From assembly GCA_002337605.1 (NCBI GenBank), contig DDGL01000003.1, positions 187,063-251,062 on the forward strand: a stretch of 64,000 bases of DNA, read 5' to 3'. The position numbers were made by a program, and so were the translations under genes. The stretch's first letter is position 1, and the number at the start of each line of letters is the position of its first letter. The notes under the pieces were generated by a model. That model had not been told where the DNA came from and did not search any database. It saw nothing but the letters and a program-made list of their open reading frames with translations. This document shows positions 26,313-35,264 of the stretch, one piece after another. This stretch comes from Flavobacteriaceae bacterium UBA1903 (GTDB lineage: Bacteria > Bacteroidota > Bacteroidia > Flavobacteriales > Flavobacteriaceae).

Positions 26313-27656
26313 ATGTCTATCCAAGCCTTACAAGCTATTTCGCCTATAGACGGGCGTTATGCTTCCAAAACTGCATCACTCATTCCGTTTTTTTCGGAAG
26401 AAGCCCTTATAAAATATCGCGTACACGTAGAGATTGAATATTTTATTGCACTGGTAGAGCTTCCCTTACCACAATTAAAAGACTTTGACACAGCCCTGTT
26501 TTCAGAACTAAGAGAATTGTATACCAAATTTTCTACTGAAGATGCACAACACATCAAGGATACCGAAAAAGTGACCAATCACGATGTGAAAGCCGTGGAG
26601 TATTTCATCAAGGAAAAGTTTGATGCGCTTGGTTTGCAGCAGTACAAAGAGTTTATCCATTTTGGATTGACGTCTCAGGATATTAACAATACTGCTATTC
26701 CGTTGTCTTTAAAAGACGCGATGAATGAAGCGTATGTACCACAGTTTATTGAAGTAAAAAATAAATTGAAGGAGTTGGCTACAGAATGGGTAGCCGTTCC
26801 CATGCTGGCCAGAACACACGGACAGCCTGCATCTCCTACCCGACTGGGGAAAGAGCTAGATGTTTTTGTGGTACGTCTGGAAGAACAATTCGATTTGCTG
26901 AATAATATTAAAAGCGCTGCCAAATTTGGAGGTGCCACAGGAAATTTCAACGCACATAAAGTAGCGTATCCGTCCATAGACTGGAAGGCCTTTGGAACTT
27001 CGTTTGTACAGGAACGACTGGGCTTGCACCACTCCTTCCCAACAACCCAGATTGAGCATTACGACCATATGGCGGCCTTGTTTGATTGCTTAAAACGCAT
27101 CAATACTATAATTTTGGATCTGGATCGTGATATTTGGACCTATGTTTCTATGGATTACTTTAAGCAGAAAATTAAAAAAGGAGAAGTGGGCTCCAGTGCG
27201 ATGCCGCACAAAGTAAACCCTATAGATTTTGAAAACAGCGAAGGGAACCTTGGGATTGCAAATGCCGTTTTTGAACATCTTTCGGCAAAATTACCAGTAA
27301 GCCGTTTGCAACGTGATTTAACAGATAGTACGGTATTGAGAAATATTGGTGTGCCAATGGGACACACCTTAATTGCTTTTGCTTCTACACTAAAAGGCTT
27401 AAATAAGTTATTACTGAACGAAACCAAATTTGAGCAAGACCTTGAAAACAACTGGGCCGTAGTTGCAGAAGCCATTCAAACTATTTTAAGACGTGAAGCC
27501 TATCCAAATCCGTATGAAGCACTGAAAGGATTGACGCGAACCAATGAAGCCATCACCCAAAAATCAATGGCCGACTTTATTGAAACACTGGATATTTCAG
27601 AAGAAGTAAAAGCAGAGATGCGCGTGATCACACCATCAAATTATACAGGAATTTAA
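26313..27656 (+). CDS. purB: Adenylosuccinate lyase
   Basis: Purine synthesis enzyme acting at two steps (SAICAR to AICAR, adenylosuccinate to AMP, releasing fumarate). Residues near the N-terminus, LQAISPIDGRYAS, the His-containing RTHGQPASPT and the signature GSSAMPHKVNPIDFEN with its catalytic Ser loop are all present. The 447-residue length and extended N-terminal domain match the E. coli-like clade of the family. It has its own -7 element and terminator, so it is transcribed alone. Confidence 0.97.
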   Translation: MSIQALQAISPIDGRYASKTASLIPFFSEEALIKYRVHVEIEYFIALVELPLPQLKDFDTALFSELRELYTKFSTEDAQHIKDTEKVTNHDVKAVEYFIKEKFDALGLQQYKEFIHFGLTSQDINNTAIPLSLKDAMNEAYVPQFIEVKNKLKELATEWVAVPMLARTHGQPASPTRLGKELDVFVVRLEEQFDLLNNIKSAAKFGGATGNFNAHKVAYPSIDWKAFGTSFVQERLGLHHSFPTTQIEHYDHMAALFDCLKRINTIILDLDRDIWTYVSMDYFKQKIKKGEVGSSAMPHKVNPIDFENSEGNLGIANAVFEHLSAKLPVSRLQRDLTDSTVLRNIGVPMGHTLIAFASTLKGLNKLLLNETKFEQDLENNWAVVAEAIQTILRREAYPNPYEALKGLTRTNEAITQKSMADFIETLDISEEVKAEMRVITPSNYTGI

Positions 27657-27660
27657 ACAA

Positions 27661-27695
27661 AAAAGACCTTGAGTCAATAGTGCTCAAGGTCTTAT
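27661..27695 (+). terminator. purB terminator
   Basis: AAGACCTTGAG pairs with CTCAAGGTCTT around a nine-base loop, starting five bases after the purB stop. The following T-tract is weak. Confidence 0.75.
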
Positions 27696-27863
27696 ATAAT
27701 TCGTTAATCTACCCTATCCAATGCAGGATCTCCGATTAACTTAAAGTCCTGTTACATAAATACTTTGGGGCGAGTTAAAGGACTTTCAATGAGTACTTTT
27801 CAAAGCCTGTGCCAAACCTCTAAAAATGGCAAATGTGTTAGTTTTCTTAGTTTTTAAGTCAAT
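27696..27863. other. Intergenic stretch, nothing recognised
   Basis: Between the purB terminator and the sigma-operon terminator. No open frame, RNA or repeat is evident; two related segments (TTAAAGTCCTG and TTAAAGGACTTT) could form a small hairpin of no clear function. Confidence 0.5.
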
Positions 27864-27895
27864 AAAAAAAGCTTCAGCAAAACGCTGAAGCTTTT
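27864..27895 (-). terminator. Terminator of the sigma/DUF4252 operon
   Basis: GCTTCAGC and GCTGAAGC pair around AAAAC; on the minus strand a run of seven T follows. It lies about 80 bases after the last DUF4252 stop. Confidence 0.85.
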
Positions 27896-27976
27896 CCTTT
27901 TTCAACCAAACACGAATCACTGAGTTTGTATTAAAAAATATTGATATCTCACCAAAACGGTGATTTACACAATTTA

Positions 27977-28528
27977 TTATTCCAATTGCATATCAAACAT
28001 ATTTCCTATGCTTTTAAGCTGCGAAGGATCTATATCGCCTCTGTCTATAGAGTTCATCAGTTTCAATAAATTGTCTGGTTCCATGTTATCTCCAATAAGA
28101 CGGAAAATCGCGAATCCTTTTTCGCTGTCACTTGCAAACACAATAAGTTCGTCAATGGCTTCTTCTTCACCAGTGTACTTTAAGGTAGCACCGCTTTTGT
28201 TAGACCCCATTTTCATCAACGTCTGGTACTTTTCATTCGCTAAGATGGCTTGTACTTTTTTACGTTCAACATCATACTCCGCAGTATTCCCTTTTAAAGG
28301 ATAGGCCACCACATTTATTTTCTTCACAGAATTAAGTACTTCTTTCTCTTCTTGTGTAAAGTTGGCGTCTTCACTCTGCAAAAGACTGGTGGCGAGGTCT
28401 ATTTTTAGAAACTTATCGTCGTCCTGTTTTTCTACCAGGTATTTTTGAAGCGAAGGCTCACTATTACAAGAGATCATGCTTAATGCAATCAAGCCAAGTC
28501 CTACTATATATTTTATCACTGTTGTCAT
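27977..28528 (-). CDS. DUF4252 lipoprotein
   Basis: 183-residue lipoprotein. The signal peptide ends LIALSMISC with the lipid Cys at residue 21. The domain matches DUF4252, with DLATSLLQ, EEKEVLNSVKKINVVAYPL and a C-terminal DELIVFASDSEKGFAIFRLIGDN. Members of the family are known only from Bacteroidota and often occur beside ECF sigma factors. It is the fourth gene of the sigma operon, three bases after the first DUF4252 gene. Probable role in envelope stress sensing or response; not proven. Confidence 0.88.
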   Translation of the reverse strand: MTTVIKYIVGLGLIALSMISCNSEPSLQKYLVEKQDDDKFLKIDLATSLLQSEDANFTQEEKEVLNSVKKINVVAYPLKGNTAEYDVERKKVQAILANEKYQTLMKMGSNKSGATLKYTGEEEAIDELIVFASDSEKGFAIFRLIGDNMEPDNLLKLMNSIDRGDIDPSQLKSIGNMFDMQLE

Positions 28529-28530
28529 AA

Positions 28531-29067
28531 TTATTGTTTTTTCTTGTCAATATTCTTCAGTTCTTCACTACCAGGAACATTTAAGTCTTTGGTTAATTTA
28601 GACACTTTTTTAAGGTCTATATTACCGGTAATGCTCATTACTACAGTTCTCTGTTTTCCGTCAATAGTTCCAGTAAGGTGCATTAAAAGTTCGGTCACAA
28701 AGTTGTCGTTTTTACCTTCTTTGCTATAAAACTTTACGTTTTTACCGTCGTCTTTTACACGCATTAGTTCAGATAATGTTCCATTTTTAGATACATAGTC
28801 TGTTACGGCATCGTCCATTTTCTTACCTACCGTTGGGTTTTCAGTAGTAAAAATTCGAACGTTATCAAGATTGTTTACCAAGTCCAGGTATTCTTTTACC
28901 TCTGGATCGTTGGAGTCGAAATCCATTTTGCTCAATAATTTGAACATTTTTTTAGTTGCTACAAAACTGGTTACATCGTCGCTATTCTCAAAAGAAGCGA
29001 ATGGGTTTTGAGCGTTTACCAGTAAGGGTGCTACTAGTAGCGTGATTATAATTACTATCTTTTTCAT
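28531..29067 (-). CDS. DUF4252 secreted protein
   Basis: 178 residues with a cleavable signal peptide (MKKIVIIITLLVAPLLVNAQ), so probably periplasmic. Segments such as DYLDLVNNLDNVRIFTTEN-like and HLTGTIDGKQRTVVMSITGNIDLKKVSKL identify DUF4252. It shares fold and operon with the lipoprotein downstream, suggesting gene duplication followed by different localisation (soluble versus lipid-anchored). Located 18 bases after the anti-sigma candidate. Confidence 0.88.
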   Translation of the reverse strand: MKKIVIIITLLVAPLLVNAQNPFASFENSDDVTSFVATKKMFKLLSKMDFDSNDPEVKEYLDLVNNLDNVRIFTTENPTVGKKMDDAVTDYVSKNGTLSELMRVKDDGKNVKFYSKEGKNDNFVTELLMHLTGTIDGKQRTVVMSITGNIDLKKVSKLTKDLNVPGSEELKNIDKKKQ

Positions 29068-29085
29068 CTTATTTGTTATTAGGGT

Positions 29086-29520
29086 TTATTTTAAAATTTT
29101 GTTTTTGGTTTCTTTAAAATTTTGAATGTACGCGAGCTCTTCGGCACCTTCGTTAAAGTTTTGAGACATCATTTTAAATGCTTCTCGGGTTTTTTCAAAA
29201 GCTGCTATCGCTTCTTTTTCTTCAGCAGTCAAGGAAGGTTCCTGGTTAAAAAAACCGAAAACCCCTACAGCTACCAATAATGATGCTGCAATGCCTATCC
29301 ACAAACGTGACGTTGTTTTGTGCTCCTTTGGAAGTACAATATCACGCGTAAAACTTTCAGTTTGTGCTTTCGCAAAGCTTGCAAACATTAGCTGATATTG
29401 TTGTAAATGTGGTGCTACCTCAGCAGAAGAAAAATACGAACGTAACGTTGCTTCTTCCTGCAAAGTGGTATTGCCTTCAAAATAGGCTTCCAAAAGCTGC
29501 TCTATCTTAGCTAATTCCAT
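29086..29520 (-). CDS. Probable anti-sigma factor (membrane, Bacteroidota type)
   Basis: 144 residues. The N-terminal 60 residues (KIEQLLEAYFEGNTTLQEEATLRSYFSS) have the form seen in single-pass Bacteroidota proteins encoded next to ECF sigma factors. One transmembrane helix lies at about residues 73-89 (WIGIAASLLVAVGVFGFF), then a helical periplasmic tail. No zinc HxxxCxxC motif is present. Its start overlaps the sigma gene by 14 bases, implying coupled translation. The anti-sigma role is inferred from position and topology. Confidence 0.75.
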   Translation of the reverse strand: MELAKIEQLLEAYFEGNTTLQEEATLRSYFSSAEVAPHLQQYQLMFASFAKAQTESFTRDIVLPKEHKTTSRLWIGIAASLLVAVGVFGFFNQEPSLTAEEKEAIAAFEKTREAFKMMSQNFNEGAEELAYIQNFKETKNKILK

Positions 29521-30013
29521 AATTATTGTATTGTATTAATTGTTCTCTTACTGTTTTTCGAGCTCTCGATAATGCCACACGTATGGCAGTCTCATTATTG
29601 TCCAGCATTTTTGCTATCTCAGCAAACTCAAACTGTTCTACATCTCGTAACTGTAAGACTATTTTTTGTTGTTCTGGCAAGGTTTCCATAATCTTAAAAA
29701 CCAATGCAACCCCATCATTTGCTTCTATTTCTCGCGCTACATTTTGGGAATGTGCATAGTTACTGTGTACTATCTTCAAATTTCCTGCCTGTTTCGATTT
29801 TAGTCTGTCCAGACAATAATTTTTTGTCATAGTTACCGCAAACGCTTCCGGGTTTTTATAATTCTTGATACTACGTTTGTTTTTCCACAATTTCAAATAC
29901 ACTTCCTGTACGGCATCTTCTGCTTCATCTGTAGACACGAGGATTCTTCTGGCAAGCCGGTACAACTTGTCCTTAAAAGGAAGTACAGTATCCAAAAATT
30001 CTCCTTGAGTCAT
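29507..30013 (-). CDS. ECF RNA polymerase sigma factor
   Basis: Sigma-70 family, ECF group, 168 residues. Region 2 contains FKDKLYRLARRILVSTDEAEDAVQEVYLKLW; region 4 contains LPEQQKIVLQLRDVEQFEFAEIAKMLDNNETAIRVALSRARKTV with its helix-turn-helix. The ATG at 30013 is chosen because an ECF-type promoter at 30089-30114 places transcription start near the longer candidate at 30085. First gene of an operon with an anti-sigma candidate and two DUF4252 proteins. The promoter suggests autoregulation. Confidence 0.93.
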   Translation of the reverse strand: MTQGEFLDTVLPFKDKLYRLARRILVSTDEAEDAVQEVYLKLWKNKRSIKNYKNPEAFAVTMTKNYCLDRLKSKQAGNLKIVHSNYAHSQNVAREIEANDGVALVFKIMETLPEQQKIVLQLRDVEQFEFAEIAKMLDNNETAIRVALSRARKTVREQLIQYNNYGIS

Positions 30014-30088
30014 GTATATTCTCCAGCAAAGCGGAACCCTTTTTTTGATGGTTAGCGAAGGATCTGTTAAGGAGCCTTCTATCATTAC

Positions 30089-30114
30089 GACGAACTACTC
30101 GAAATTTTGTTACA
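30089..30114 (-). promoter_or_regulatory. Putative ECF-type promoter of the sigma operon
   Basis: Minus strand TGTAAC (30109-30114), 16 bases, then CGTC (30089-30092). This is close to the TGAAAC / CGTC pattern used by many ECF sigma factors and is unlike the TAnnTTTG promoters elsewhere in the window. It probably serves autoregulation by the ECF factor it precedes. Confidence 0.6.
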
Positions 30115-30277
30115 TTTGAAATGAATAATAAACAATATACCTTGCTTTTAAAGGTTAGAATAAAGTAGAAATTAGAAAAACGAAAATTGAAATCCACTAC
30201 GCGCCTGGCCTCCCTTTAGGAATCGAGGGGTGCGATGTTGATTAATGAAATTTAAAAAATACCCTAGATATTTAATT

Positions 30278-31693
30278 ATGCTAAAAAAGAAACTATTCCT
30301 CCTATTCCTGGCGAGCACAACGCTACTCACCTCTTGCTTTAAAGACAATGATGATGAACTTTCTACAGAGCTAACAGAAGAGATTTCTTTTGAAATAAAA
30401 GATTTTATTTACCGTGGCCTTAACTTTTTCTATCTCTATAAAGCAGATACGCCCGAGTTAGCAAATGATGCTTTTGCAAACGACGATGAAAAAAATACCT
30501 TCCTGAATAGTTTTGAATCGCCCGAAAGTTTGTTCGACTTCTTAAGTTCACCACAAGATCGATTTAGCTTTTTAACAGATGATTATGTAGAACTTATCAA
30601 TAACCTAAACGGAGTGACCGAAAATAACGGAATGGAATTCGGCTTAGTTCGTTACCCAGATGGCAGTGGCAATGTGTTTGGGTATGTTCGCTATGTATTA
30701 CCTAATACCGATGCTGCAGCTAAGGGCCTGGAACGCGGTATTATTTTTAACACAGTAGACGGGCAACAAATTACCGAAAACAACTTTAGTGAGTTATTTC
30801 AGCCTACCACCTACACCATTGGAATCGCGACTTTCGATGGAGAAAATGTTACGTCAACAAGTGATAGTGTAGCGTTGACAAAAGCTCCCTACACCGAAAA
30901 CCCGGTTTACATCGCGAACACCTTAATAGTAGAAGATCAACCAATCGGGTATCTATTATACAACGCTTTTACGCGCGATTTCGATCCCCAATTAAATGCT
31001 GCTTTTGGGCAATTTAAAGCTGATGGAATTACTGAACTGGTTTTGGACCTACGTTATAATGGAGGAGGTTCTGTAAGCACTGCAACCGATCTGGCTGGAA
31101 TGATTACAGGGCAGTTTCAAGGCCAGACTTTTTATACTGAAGAATGGAACGCAGATCGACAAGATGAATATGCTGAACCCGGACTTTTTGATGGTGTATT
31201 AACCACTGGAGAAGCTTTAAATAGCCTGAATTTGACCCGTGTGTATGTAATTACTACAGGAAGAACAGCTTCTGCGAGCGAGCTGGTTATTAATGGCCTT
31301 AGTCCTTATATAGACGTAATTCAGGTAGGCACCAATACAACTGGTAAGTTTCAAGCTTCCTTTTTATTGTTTGATGCACCTGCGCCCGATTTTAGTCTTA
31401 ACCAGGCAAACCCTAGTCATACCTATGCGATGCTTCCTTTGGTCTTTAAGACTGCAAATGTTAACGGCGTAACCGATTTTATTGACGGTCTTACTCCAGA
31501 TGTTGAATTAGGCGAAGACTACTCAAACCTTGGCGTTCTTGGTGATGAAAGAGAGCCCTTGTTAGAGGCTTGTCTTAATGAAATATTCCCGGGACGTTCT
31601 CCAGACAGAGCACCTGTAGAGATTTTAGAAGTTGTAGGTGAAAGCAAACAAAACTCTCCGCTTCATCAGCTAATGATAGCAGAGCAAGACTAG
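30278..31693 (+). CDS. S41 family peptidase lipoprotein
   Basis: Tail-specific-type protease anchored as a lipoprotein: the signal peptide beginning at ATG 30278 ends TTLLTSC. Layout: an N-terminal helical domain, a PDZ-like segment (PNTDAAAKGLERGIIFNTVDGQ), then the peptidase core. The core has LVLDLRYNGGGSVSTATDLAG and the catalytic Ser in TGRTASASELVINGL; a Lys is less clear than in CtpA. It likely acts in the periplasm or on the outer membrane. It is divergent from the ECF operon and so may be functionally tied to envelope signalling, which is an inference. Strong terminator after it. Confidence 0.92.
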   Translation: MLKKKLFLLFLASTTLLTSCFKDNDDELSTELTEEISFEIKDFIYRGLNFFYLYKADTPELANDAFANDDEKNTFLNSFESPESLFDFLSSPQDRFSFLTDDYVELINNLNGVTENNGMEFGLVRYPDGSGNVFGYVRYVLPNTDAAAKGLERGIIFNTVDGQQITENNFSELFQPTTYTIGIATFDGENVTSTSDSVALTKAPYTENPVYIANTLIVEDQPIGYLLYNAFTRDFDPQLNAAFGQFKADGITELVLDLRYNGGGSVSTATDLAGMITGQFQGQTFYTEEWNADRQDEYAEPGLFDGVLTTGEALNSLNLTRVYVITTGRTASASELVINGLSPYIDVIQVGTNTTGKFQASFLLFDAPAPDFSLNQANPSHTYAMLPLVFKTANVNGVTDFIDGLTPDVELGEDYSNLGVLGDEREPLLEACLNEIFPGRSPDRAPVEILEVVGESKQNSPLHQLMIAEQD

Positions 31694-31710
31694 TATTTAA
31701 ACCCCACTAA

Positions 31711-31756
31711 AAAAATCCCAAATCTCAGAGTCTTACCCTGGAATTTGGGATTTTTT
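31711..31756 (+). terminator. Terminator after the S41 peptidase gene
   Basis: AAAATCCCAAAT pairs with ATTTGGGATTTT around a 19-base loop, followed by a T run. It may also serve the convergent btuB-like gene. Confidence 0.85.
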
Positions 31757-31772
31757 ATGCGGTCTTACTTCT

Positions 31773-33695
31773 TTAGAATTTTAACTCAAACCCAGCCAAG
31801 ACATTTCTACCTCGTGTCTGGAAACGGTGAATTTCTTCGTATTCAGTATCCAAAATATTAGAAACTCCCGCAAACAACTTAATGTTCTTGGTCATCTGGC
31901 CTGAAATATTAAAATTAAGCAGACTGAAACTATCTAATGTGACTGCTTCATTTTCGAACGTAGCAGAATTAAAAAACGTATCATTACGTTCTCCTACATA
32001 TTGATAGCTTAAGGAAATATTTGTAGTAGTATTCCAATTGTAAGCTAAACTTGCATTTGCTTTATGTTCTGGAATACGTAACGCAAACCGCTCATCTGCC
32101 TGAGTATTCGTGTAATTTGCAGATCCCGTTAAATTCTCTATGAGTTGCCCAAAGACCTCCACTTCTACTCCGCTGCTTTCAAAAGTATCTTCAATGTTCT
32201 GGTATTGAGAAATGAAAGTATCCGGGTCAATCGTTACAAAGTCTACAAAGTTCTCTTCATTTCGGTTAAAGTATACTGCGCTTACACGAAACTTTTTTCC
32301 AGCTGAAAATTCAACCCCTCCCTCCATAGTAGTATTATCTTCAGGCATTAGCTCAGTATTACCAAATTGTGGGTCGTACAGTTGAAACAACGAAGGTGTA
32401 ATATAAGCCGTGCTATAGGAGCTTAAAATTTTAACCGAATTATTTCCGAAGTCTATAGTATACGACGGATTTACATGATACACCACATTGGTGTCATATA
32501 CACTATGAATATTAACACGGGCACCTGCATTCAAATTAAGGCCAAAATCTGTGATATAAACCAGATTTAAATAGGGGTCAATAATATCAAAATTGGCCGT
32601 CTCTGCGTTTACCTGCTCCACAAAAGCGGTCTCGCCAAAAGGAACGGCAAACGAGTTAAACTCACTTAAATTTACATTCAACCCTAATACAGCCTGAAAT
32701 TGTTTCGAAAACCTATGGTTCAGGTAATTGTCTAAAGAGTAGCTTTTCGATTCAAACCTGGTAGGAAAATCGCTCATAATTTCTCGATCTATCCACTGGT
32801 AACTGTCATTAAAGACATAGGTTCCATTTTTGTATTTCCATTCAAAATGCCCGCCTGTTTTAATTTGCTCAGTTATAGAAAGGTTATCGGCATCCGTAAA
32901 ATCGAAGTTATCGAAATCTGCTTTAAACTTATCGATACTCACAAATTGGCTAATGGTAATGCTATCTGTAATGTGATATCCTAAATTCAGTCGCGTGTTA
33001 AAACGGTCATACACATCACTTTCAAAACGAGCAGCTTCTGCCGGTGCGGCCGCTGCAGAAAGTCCATCGGTATATCGATTGCTGAAATTGGCGTTGTAAA
33101 AAAACTTGTTCAGCGTACCACTTACATTCACATTGTTGGTAAAGGTTTCAAATTTTGAATCTTTAGAGTCTGTTTCTGTAGGGCGATTGCTTCCCAAAGT
33201 ACTTGTAAAGGTTGCTGAAATATCTTTTTCCGATGTTTTCTTTGTGGTAATATTAATTACTGCTGTGGCAGCTCCGGAGCCATACAAAACACTACTTGCA
33301 CCTTTTAGCACTTCAATTTCTTCAATGGCATTGGCTGGTATTAATCGCAAATCATAATCGTTAGCAATTTGTGACGGATCGTTTAACTGCACCCCATCTA
33401 CCATAATTACCACCTGACGGTTTCTTCCGCCGCGTACATAATAGGCAAGGTTTTGTCCGTCGTTACTGCGTGCTCCGTTAATTTCAATCCCTGAAACTTC
33501 ATTTAAAACCTCTGCTACGGAAGCTCCGGGACGCGCTGCTAATTGTTCTTGGGTGATTTTGGTGATTACCTTACCACTGTTTTTTCTGGCTAGCGGGATC
33601 TTTGTGTCCAACAAGACCGTGTCAAGCGTTTCTGTTTGCTGTGCGGTTGCGACTATTGACAATAGCATACAACCGGTAAAAATTAATTTTTTCAT
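31773..33695 (-). CDS. btuB: TonB-dependent outer-membrane receptor, BtuB-like (cobalamin)
   Basis: 640-residue receptor with signal peptide (ends VATAQ). The plug domain starts at about residue 45 (TQEQLAARPGASVAEVLNEVSGIEI, YYVRGGRNRQVVIMVDGVQL, IEVLKGASSVLYGSGAATAVINI). A long beta-barrel follows and ends in the typical aromatic strand NVLAGFELKF. Size and plug sequence fit BtuB rather than SusC. The upstream cobalamin riboswitch and the divergent btuFCD genes make vitamin B12 or related corrinoids the likely ligand. Energised by TonB-ExbBD encoded elsewhere. Confidence 0.93.
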   Translation of the reverse strand: MKKLIFTGCMLLSIVATAQQTETLDTVLLDTKIPLARKNSGKVITKITQEQLAARPGASVAEVLNEVSGIEINGARSNDGQNLAYYVRGGRNRQVVIMVDGVQLNDPSQIANDYDLRLIPANAIEEIEVLKGASSVLYGSGAATAVINITTKKTSEKDISATFTSTLGSNRPTETDSKDSKFETFTNNVNVSGTLNKFFYNANFSNRYTDGLSAAAAPAEAARFESDVYDRFNTRLNLGYHITDSITISQFVSIDKFKADFDNFDFTDADNLSITEQIKTGGHFEWKYKNGTYVFNDSYQWIDREIMSDFPTRFESKSYSLDNYLNHRFSKQFQAVLGLNVNLSEFNSFAVPFGETAFVEQVNAETANFDIIDPYLNLVYITDFGLNLNAGARVNIHSVYDTNVVYHVNPSYTIDFGNNSVKILSSYSTAYITPSLFQLYDPQFGNTELMPEDNTTMEGGVEFSAGKKFRVSAVYFNRNEENFVDFVTIDPDTFISQYQNIEDTFESSGVEVEVFGQLIENLTGSANYTNTQADERFALRIPEHKANASLAYNWNTTTNISLSYQYVGERNDTFFNSATFENEAVTLDSFSLLNFNISGQMTKNIKLFAGVSNILDTEYEEIHRFQTRGRNVLAGFELKF

Positions 33696-33814
33696 TAAAA
33701 TAAATTTACCGAGAAGGCAAGTGATTCAGAATACCTGAAAAGCTTCAGCCTATGCGTCCAACTTTACAGCGTTATATTCTTTATCATCCTTTTTCCCGAA
33801 GGTTTGACAAATAG

Positions 33815-34036
33815 TGAACTTCTGGCAGGTCTCCTGGCTTGTCTTTTGTGCTACCTTCCCATCCCGATAGCTTTCGGGGCAGTGGTATTTGAAGAAACAC
33901 AAGTCCGTTTCTATAACGAACCGACTTACAGTTGCGGGAACAGCACAGGATTGTAGATTTTTGATTGCCGATTGTAGATTTTTGAACTACGTTCGCTCCG
34001 CTCTCGTTTCTAGTACCTGTTTCCCTTTTAAGAATG
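33815..34036 (-). promoter_or_regulatory. Cobalamin riboswitch upstream of btuB
   Basis: Minus-strand leader with conserved elements in order. They are AAAAGGGAAACAGGT (about 34014-34034), CCTGTGCTGTTCCCGCAACTGTAAG (split here: CCTGTGCTGTTCC then CGCAACTGTAAG, 33925-33950), CCACTG, and the B12 box AAGCCAGGAGACCTGCCA (33823-33840). It should switch off btuB when cobalamin is plentiful. Between CAGGT and ATCCTG a segment of about 60 bases replaces the usual short loop. Confidence 0.92.
33950..33985. repeat. 15-base direct repeat inside the riboswitch
   Basis: ATTGTAGATTTTTGA occurs at 33950-33964 and 33971-33985, spaced by six bases. It lies in the extra segment of the cobalamin riboswitch, not in its conserved core. 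Confidence 0.9.
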
Positions 34037-34127
34037 TATTGCAGTTTGCAAAACATTCACCAAAATTCGATGCGAAAGTACTGCATTTGGTTATCTTTAC
34101 CATCAAAATCTACCTAGTATTTCTGAA

Positions 34128-35264
34128 ATGAAACACACCTTCCTACTTCTTACGGTTATTTTACTATTCGTATCATGTAAAAGTGAAACAAAAAAAGAAA
34201 CAGTCATCACGCCTGAAGTTTCAGAACTCACAACCGACTTTGCTGAAGGTTTCAAAATAAAAAACCACGAGGGTTATAAAACCATCACCATCACAAACCC
34301 CTGGCCAGGAGCCGATAAAGAATTTACCTATGCCTTAATTAAGAAAGGCGCCAACATTGAAAACAAAGCTGAATTTGACGCAGTGGTTGAAACACCTTTA
34401 AACTCCATTGTAGTAACCTCAACAACACATATTCCTTCGTTAGAATCTTTGGGAGTACTTGATAAACTGGTAGGTTTCCCAAACCTGGAGTATATATCTT
34501 CTGAACCAACCCGTAAAAAAATTGATGCCGGAGCACTAAAAGAACTGGGTAAAAACGAAAGCATTAATACTGAAGTTTTAATAGAGTTGAGTCCAGAAGC
34601 CGTCGTCACTTTTGCAGTGGAAGGTGATAATAAAACCGTAGCAACCATTCAGAAAACAGGGATTCCTGTATTGTATAACGCAGACTGGACCGAAACTACC
34701 CCGCTTGGAAAAGCAGAGTGGATCAAGTTCTTTGGGGTACTTTTCGACAAAGAGAAAAAAGCTGATAGTATTTTCAACAACATTAAGAAAGAATATCTTT
34801 CAGCAAAAAAAATAGCGCAAGAAGCCACCGAAACGCCATCTGTGTTAAGTGGTGCGCTCTATAAAGATGTCTGGTATTTACCACAGGGAGATAGCTGGGC
34901 AGCCCAATTTATAGCAGATGCAAACGCGAACTACCTCTGGGAAGAAAGCAAAGGAACCGGAAGTATTTCGCTAAACATTGAATCGGTTTTGGAAAAAGGG
35001 AAATCTGCCAACTACTGGATTGGGCCCGGGCAATTTACAAGTCGTTCCCAGATGGAAGAATACAATAAGGTATACGCACAGTTTGATGCGTTTCAGCAAG
35101 ATAAGGTGTTTAGTTTTACAACTAAAAAAGGGGCTACCGGTGGCGTAGTTTATTACGAATTGGCCCCTAATCGTCCAGATCTGGTGCTTAAGGATATGAT
35201 AAAAATCCTGCATCCAGAATTACTTCCCGAGTACGAATTGTATTTTTTCAGTAAATTGGATTAG
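34128..35264 (+). CDS. btuF: Cobalamin/siderophore-type ABC substrate-binding lipoprotein (BtuF-like)
   Basis: Periplasmic-binding lipoprotein of the FecB/BtuF class (378 residues), signal peptide ending LLFVSC. Two lobes joined by a long helix are expected. Recognisable segments are the N-lobe VVETPLNSIVVTSTTHIPSLESLG, then LGKNESINTEVLIELSPEAVVT and NYWIGPGQF. Start of a btuF-btuC-btuD operon divergent from the B12 receptor, which argues for corrinoid as ligand rather than iron chelate. Its stop overlaps the next start by one base. Confidence 0.9.
   Translation: MKHTFLLLTVILLFVSCKSETKKETVITPEVSELTTDFAEGFKIKNHEGYKTITITNPWPGADKEFTYALIKKGANIENKAEFDAVVETPLNSIVVTSTTHIPSLESLGVLDKLVGFPNLEYISSEPTRKKIDAGALKELGKNESINTEVLIELSPEAVVTFAVEGDNKTVATIQKTGIPVLYNADWTETTPLGKAEWIKFFGVLFDKEKKADSIFNNIKKEYLSAKKIAQEATETPSVLSGALYKDVWYLPQGDSWAAQFIADANANYLWEESKGTGSISLNIESVLEKGKSANYWIGPGQFTSRSQMEEYNKVYAQFDAFQQDKVFSFTTKKGATGGVVYYELAPNRPDLVLKDMIKILHPELLPEYELYFFSKLD

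Noticed and set aside
27960..28304. Plus-strand frame opposite the DUF4252 lipoprotein
   Set aside because: No start context or family; the minus-strand gene has a clear signal peptide and family.
30190..30236. GC-richer patch upstream of the S41 gene as a repeat
   Set aside because: It has the look of a common flavobacterial intergenic repeat but no second copy occurs in this window.
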